DNA from: an uncultured Thiomonas sp.
Lineage (GTDB): Bacteria; Pseudomonadota; Gammaproteobacteria; Burkholderiales; Burkholderiaceae_C
Assembly (NCBI GenBank): GCA_937927695.1
Contig: CALBRU010000437.1
Span: 1 to 17,087, forward strand
Reading direction: 5' to 3'
Length of the DNA: 17,087 nt
The position numbers were made by a program, and so were the translations under genes. Under the pieces are notes generated by a model. The model was given only the letters and a program-made list of their open reading frames with translations. It did not search any database and was not told where the DNA came from. Positions 14,890 to 17,087 of this stretch are shown piece after piece (position 1 is the first letter of the stretch; each line of letters opens with the position of its first letter).

Positions 14890-14908
14890 AATAATAACGA
14901 TTCGCATT
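14890..14908 (-). promoter_or_regulatory. Fur-box-like operator before the PepSY/b561 pair
   Basis: The 19-bp site AATAATAACGATTCGCATT matches the 7-1-7 Fur model (TGATAAT-n-ATTATCA) at 10 of 14 positions within 14892-14906. It is in the AT-rich stretch 50-68 bp before the ATG at 14840, where a promoter would be expected. Fur is encoded in this window. Confidence 0.5.
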
Positions 14909-14975
14909 TGTTTGTAGGGTATTTCCCTGCGCTCCTTCGGGTCAATGTGCTGGGTGCGCTTCCCAGGCTACGGGG

Positions 14976-15007
14976 AGTCGGTCAGACCTGAGGATCGCGG
15001 CTTGCAA
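14976..15007 (+). repeat. Fragment resembling the dispersed repeat family
   Basis: It shares an identical 12-bp core, TGAGGATCGCGG (14989-15000), with 17035-17046; both cores are followed within the next seven bases by a TGCAA block and preceded by GTCGG. The rest diverges, so relatedness to the element at 4951 is suggestive only. Confidence 0.4.
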
Positions 15008-15072
15008 CATGGCACCACGAAGCCAGTGAGTGTTTTCTCACGGCCATGCGCCATGAAAGCCCACAAGGACAG

Positions 15073-15099
15073 AAAAAAACCGCAGCCCAAAAGCTGCGG
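15073..15099 (-). terminator. Intrinsic terminator of the YeeE/YedE cassette
   Basis: Perfect 7-bp arms (CCGCAGC at 15080-15086 and GCTGCGG at 15093-15099) are followed on the minus strand by seven T (15079-15073). It lies 111 nt past the BON gene stop and ends the minus-strand operon. Confidence 0.85.
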
Positions 15100-15209
15100 C
15101 GAAAACACTCCCGACCCGTCGCGCAGACGGGTGGGCGTGCGAGGAGCGCGACAAGTCGCTGGGGACGGCGCGCAGGCGCCGAATTCGGGGATGGGCGTGA
15201 AATACGGCA

Positions 15210-15542
15210 CTAATGCGGCGAGGACGGAGCCCTGCCGGGGTCGATCTGCCAATCGCTGCACACCGCCTGCACCCCTGCCGTGGTGAACACCAGCCATTCC
15301 GCATGGGTGCGCAGCTTGGGGTCGCGCAGGGTGCCGCACAGCCGCACCAAGCCTGCCTGAACCTCGATCTGAATGCCGAGGTGGCGCAGAGAAGTCTGGC
15401 TCAGCCGCTCCAGTACCTGCGCGCGCAGGCGCTGGTCGGCGTCGTCAGGGGCGGCGGGGAGCGTCGGGCGGGGCGTGTTGGAGCGCGGCCGCTCGGTTCC
15501 GGCAGGGCGTAGCGGGTAGCGCATCGGTGACGTTGTGGACAT
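15210..15542 (-). CDS. Cytoplasmic BON-domain protein
   Basis: A 110-aa protein with a Pro/Arg-rich N terminus (1-35) and a single BON domain (about 38-102): RLRAQVLERLSQTSLRHLGIQIEVQAGLVRLCGTL, then LRTHAEWLVFTTAGVQAVCSDW. BON domains, as in OsmY, bind phospholipid or other surfaces. There is no signal peptide, so it is likely cytoplasmic or at the inner face of the membrane. AAGGAG precedes the ATG. It starts 11 nt after the second YeeE/YedE gene and is the last gene of the cassette. The role is unknown. Confidence 0.8.
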   Translation of the reverse strand: MSTTSPMRYPLRPAGTERPRSNTPRPTLPAAPDDADQRLRAQVLERLSQTSLRHLGIQIEVQAGLVRLCGTLRDPKLRTHAEWLVFTTAGVQAVCSDWQIDPGRAPSSPH

Positions 15543-15553
15543 GAGAGACTCCT

Positions 15554-16033
15554 TCAGGGTTTGGCCGTCAGCGGGGCGGCCTTGCGGTTTGTTTGGAGCG
15601 GTTCGGTTTGCGATGACTTGGACGCGGCGCGCTGCCACAGCTCGAAGCCCGCCATGCCGGCCATCATGCTGGCGAAAAACAGCCATTGCGGCGCGTGCAG
15701 CGAAGCCAGTGAGGCCAGCGACGGGCCGGGGCACAGCCCGGTCATGCCCCAGCCGATACCGAACACCGCGCTGCCCAGCAGCAGCCGCGAAGTGATGCTG
15801 CGGGTATCGGGAAAGGCGATGGGCTCGCCCAGCAGCGCCTTGCTGCGACGCTGCGCAAGCTGCATGGGCACGAAGGCCACGACGACGGCGGTGACGAGAA
15901 CCAGCAACAGACTGGGGTCCCAGGCGCCGGCGATATTGAGAAAACCCAGCACCTTGTCGGGGTTGGTCATGCCCGAGAGCAGCACGCCCAGGCCGAACAG
16001 CAGGCCGGAGAAAAACGCGAGCTTGTTCATCAT
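15554..16033 (-). CDS. YeeE/YedE-type half transporter, second half
   Basis: A 159-aa membrane protein of the DUF6691/YeeE-YedE class, with about four helices. It begins MMNKLAFFSGLLFGLGVLLSGMTNPDKVLGFLNIAG, then has GSAVFGIGWGMTGLCPGPSLASL with Cys101. Full-length YeeE/YedE proteins import thiosulfate through a path lined by conserved cysteines; two-gene halves such as this and the preceding gene are thought to form the equivalent unit. AAGGAG precedes two tandem ATGs (16033 or 16030). It starts 21 nt after the first half. The substrate is a sulfur compound by family inference only. Confidence 0.87.
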   Translation of the reverse strand: MMNKLAFFSGLLFGLGVLLSGMTNPDKVLGFLNIAGAWDPSLLLVLVTAVVVAFVPMQLAQRRSKALLGEPIAFPDTRSITSRLLLGSAVFGIGWGMTGLCPGPSLASLASLHAPQWLFFASMMAGMAGFELWQRAASKSSQTEPLQTNRKAAPLTAKP

Positions 16034-16054
16034 GATCTCCTTGAGAATTCGGGG

Positions 16055-16498
16055 TCAGTACAGCAGGGCATGAACCGATACCGCGGTGACGATGCCGGTG
16101 GAGAGGAAGGTGGCTACGGCGGCGAGCGAGCGGCGCGACAGCCGCGCCAACCCGCAGACACCGTGGCCGCTGGCGCAGCCCGAACTCAGCCGCGCGCCCA
16201 CCCCCACCAGCAGACCGCCGACGAGCAGCAGCCCCCAGGGCGCCTCGAATTGCGCGCCGGGCAGGGGCATCGACAGCGCCCACAGCACCGAAGCCGCGAG
16301 CACGCCGACGAGAAAACTCAGCCGCCACGAGGCTGGGCGACGCGCGGCCAGAGCGTCGCTGAGCGAGCCGCCCAGAATGCCGCTGATGCCGGCGATCTTG
16401 CCGCCGCCCAAGGCGAGCGCGCCCGCTGCGGCGCCGATCAACGCGCCGCCTGCAAGGGCGGAATAAGGGGTGAACACAGACCAGTCGATAGTGAACAT
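16055..16498 (-). CDS. YeeE/YedE-type half transporter, first half
   Basis: A 147-aa membrane protein with the YeeE/YedE signature SSGCASGHGVCGLARLSRRSLAA (Cys108, Cys115) and glycine-rich helices (GGALIGAAAGALALGGGKIAGISGILGG). The cysteines match those thought to relay sulfur anions in YeeE. I chose the ATG at 16498 (MFTIDWSVFTPYSA), preceded by AGGAG; the long open frame upstream is shadow. It probably pairs with the 15554-16033 product as a split transporter. The gene lies 40 nt after the 79-aa unknown gene in a four-gene operon. Confidence 0.9.
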   Translation of the reverse strand: MFTIDWSVFTPYSALAGGALIGAAAGALALGGGKIAGISGILGGSLSDALAARRPASWRLSFLVGVLAASVLWALSMPLPGAQFEAPWGLLLVGGLLVGVGARLSSGCASGHGVCGLARLSRRSLAAVATFLSTGIVTAVSVHALLY

Positions 16499-16538
16499 GG
16501 AGGTTCTCCTGTCAGGGTGAGGTGGGGGCAGGGGCGAG

Positions 16539-16778
16539 TCAGCGCCGCGGCCCGGACGAGCGGATCGGACGCGGTGATGCGCCCAAGGCGTTGTCGCCAA
16601 ACTCGCGCTGCAGAAGGTCGAGGTCGTGCGCGTGCTGGCGCTGCAGCCGGGCGAGCGGATCGGGCTGGTAAAGCATCCGCAGTTGTGCGGCGAGGGCGTA
16701 CAACTGGCGCTGCATGGCGTGAAACCGGGCCAGCGTGATTTTGGGCTGCGGGGCGGCGGGGGAATGGAGGGTGTGCAT
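16539..16778 (-). CDS. Small hypothetical protein, first gene of the YeeE/YedE cassette
   Basis: I do not recognise this 79-aa product. It is predicted to be soluble and helical: the middle (about 13-60) is rich in Leu, Gln, Arg and His (RFHAMQRQLYALAAQLRMLY, LARLQRQHAHDLDLLQREFGD), suggesting an amphipathic or coiled-coil helix. The ends are Pro/Arg-rich. There is no signal peptide, membrane helix or cysteine. GGAG stands 8 nt before the ATG at 16778, and the gene begins about 43 nt after the predicted sigma-54 transcript start, which supports it being real. Confidence 0.6.
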   Translation of the reverse strand: MHTLHSPAAPQPKITLARFHAMQRQLYALAAQLRMLYQPDPLARLQRQHAHDLDLLQREFGDNALGASPRPIRSSGPRR

Positions 16779-16832
16779 GAGGATTCTCCGGTGGATGCGG
16801 ATCGACCCAATGCGATCTGCGCGGAGTCCTAG

Positions 16833-16848
16833 TGCAAACCCTGTGCCA
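16833..16848 (-). promoter_or_regulatory. Sigma-54 (RpoN) -24/-12 promoter
   Basis: On the minus strand, TGGCAC-N5-TTGCA matches the sigma-54 consensus TGGCACG-N4-TTGCW at every defined base but one. The invariant GG and GC are correctly spaced. Transcription should start near 16821 and read into the 79-aa gene and YeeE/YedE cassette. Confidence 0.72.
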
Positions 16849-16866
16849 CCGGTGTGCTTTCAGAGG

Positions 16867-16887
16867 GTGTGAGGGAAAAAATCACAC
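16867..16887. promoter_or_regulatory. Inverted repeat GTGTGA-N9-TCACAC, possible regulator site
   Basis: Perfect 6-bp arms (16867-16872 and 16882-16887), centred about 56 bp upstream of the predicted sigma-54 start. A wide TGTGA/TCACA spacing argues against a standard CRP site. Confidence 0.4.
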
Positions 16888-16912
16888 AAATCGGCGACAA
16901 ACGGCCGATTTG
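16887..16912. promoter_or_regulatory. Inverted repeat CAAATCGGC-N8-GCCGATTTG, possible enhancer
   Basis: Perfect 9-bp arms centred near 16900, about 79 bp upstream of the predicted sigma-54 start. Position and symmetry fit an upstream activator site for a bacterial enhancer-binding protein, though a hairpin is also possible. Confidence 0.45.
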
Positions 16913-16985
16913 CCCAAGAAAAGCGTCGGGCAGCGGCGACGGATTACCCGGCGTTTTCGCAACACCTTGATTTATCGACTTATTT

Positions 16986-17013
16986 TTGTCGCGGTGGAGC
17001 GACAGCGCGACAA
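16986..17013. repeat. Inverted repeat TTGTCGCG-N12-CGCGACAA
   Basis: Perfect 8-bp arms at 16986-16993 and 17006-17013, about 165-190 bp upstream of the sigma-54 start. It could be a further activator site or a hairpin; it has no clear terminator tail. Confidence 0.4.
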
Positions 17014-17020
17014 GCCCTAG

Positions 17021-17087
17021 GAGCCTGTCGGGCTTGAGGATCGCGGGCTGCAAAAGGGCGGTGCGGCGCCCTGCGGCAGCGGCTTTT
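17021..17087 (+). repeat. Repeat-family copy at the window edge
   Basis: It starts AGCCTGTCGGGCTTGA, matching the terminal motif of the 4951-5112 element, whose right end reads AGCCTGTCGGACTTGA in reverse complement. It then carries GGATCG and a GGGCTGCAAA block. The copy runs off the window, so length and second arm are unknown. Confidence 0.55.

Larger units (their letters stand above)
14841..15209. other. Gene-free stretch with Fur-like site, repeat fragment and terminator
   Basis: No supported gene lies in these 369 bp. They hold a very AT-rich promoter region with a Fur-box-like site (14890-14908), a fragment resembling the palindromic repeat family (14976-15007) and the terminator of the downstream minus-strand cassette (15073-15099). 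The plus-strand frame from 14945 to 15286 has no recognisable domain and is rejected. Confidence 0.65.
16779..17087. other. Gene-free control region with sigma-54 promoter, inverted repeats and repeat end
   Basis: No gene is supported here. It holds a sigma-54 promoter (16833-16848), inverted repeats at 16867-16887, 16887-16912 and 16986-17013, and a repeat-family copy running off the window from 17021. Confidence 0.65.

Noticed and set aside
14945..15286. 113-aa open frame in the gap before the BON gene
   Set aside because: It crosses the terminator at 15073 and overlaps the BON gene 3' end, with no ribosome-binding site or domain.
16867..16887. CRP site
   Set aside because: TGTGA and TCACA are present but spaced 9 bp apart instead of 6.
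1..17087. CRISPR array, tRNA, rRNA, transposase or phage genes
   Set aside because: No regularly spaced direct repeats, cloverleaf sequence, rRNA segment or recognisable mobile-element protein was seen.

Overview
The window is high-GC, densely packed chromosomal DNA that reads as a betaproteobacterium of the order Burkholderiales. The basis is gene order (plsC - YgjP-like peptidase - gloA; hpf - ptsN - hprK; fur diverging from bamE; dapB - exbB - exbD), GC-rich codon use and protein motifs. The sulfur-flavoured accessory genes would suit a Thiomonas-like sulfur oxidiser, but that genus is an inference. I see no tRNA, rRNA, CRISPR array, transposase or phage gene.

Layout. 1-2863: the 3' part of plsC, a YgjP-like zinc peptidase overlapping it, a 5'-truncated LysE-type exporter remnant on the minus strand, glyoxalase I and an EmrE-type multidrug transporter. 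2864-4900: a two-gene accessory unit, a Tat-exported single-cysteine DsrE-like protein followed by an orphan periplasmic ModA-like binding protein with no permease or ATPase nearby. 4901-5481: a gene-free stretch with a 162-bp near-palindromic repeat and a terminator. 5482-7445: hpf, ptsN and hprK, covering ribosome hibernation and nitrogen-PTS control, ending in an 11-bp tandem repeat. 7516-10879: fur (minus) diverging from bamE, then dapB, a 93-bp palindrome, exbB and exbD.

10882-13188: on the minus strand, a small monohaem c-type cytochrome and a membrane 7TMR-DISM/GGDEF diguanylate cyclase with a good sigma-70 promoter. 13348-13986: a YcbL/GloC-type glyoxalase II. 14029-14840: a minus-strand PepSY/cytochrome b561 pair behind a Fur-box-like site. 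15210-16778: a four-gene minus-strand cassette (a 79-aa unknown protein, two half-size YeeE/YedE transporters and a BON-domain protein), preceded by a near-consensus sigma-54 promoter with inverted repeats upstream and closed by a strong terminator.

The most interesting items are the sigma-54-controlled YeeE/YedE cassette with its unknown first gene, the DsrE-like/ModA-like exported pair, and a family of palindromic repeats with probable relatives near 14976 and 17021. Several systems appear in complementary pieces: iron control (Fur, ExbB/ExbD, a possible Fur target), methylglyoxal detoxification (GloA plus a GloC-like hydrolase), and sulfur handling (DsrE-like protein, YeeE/YedE pair).
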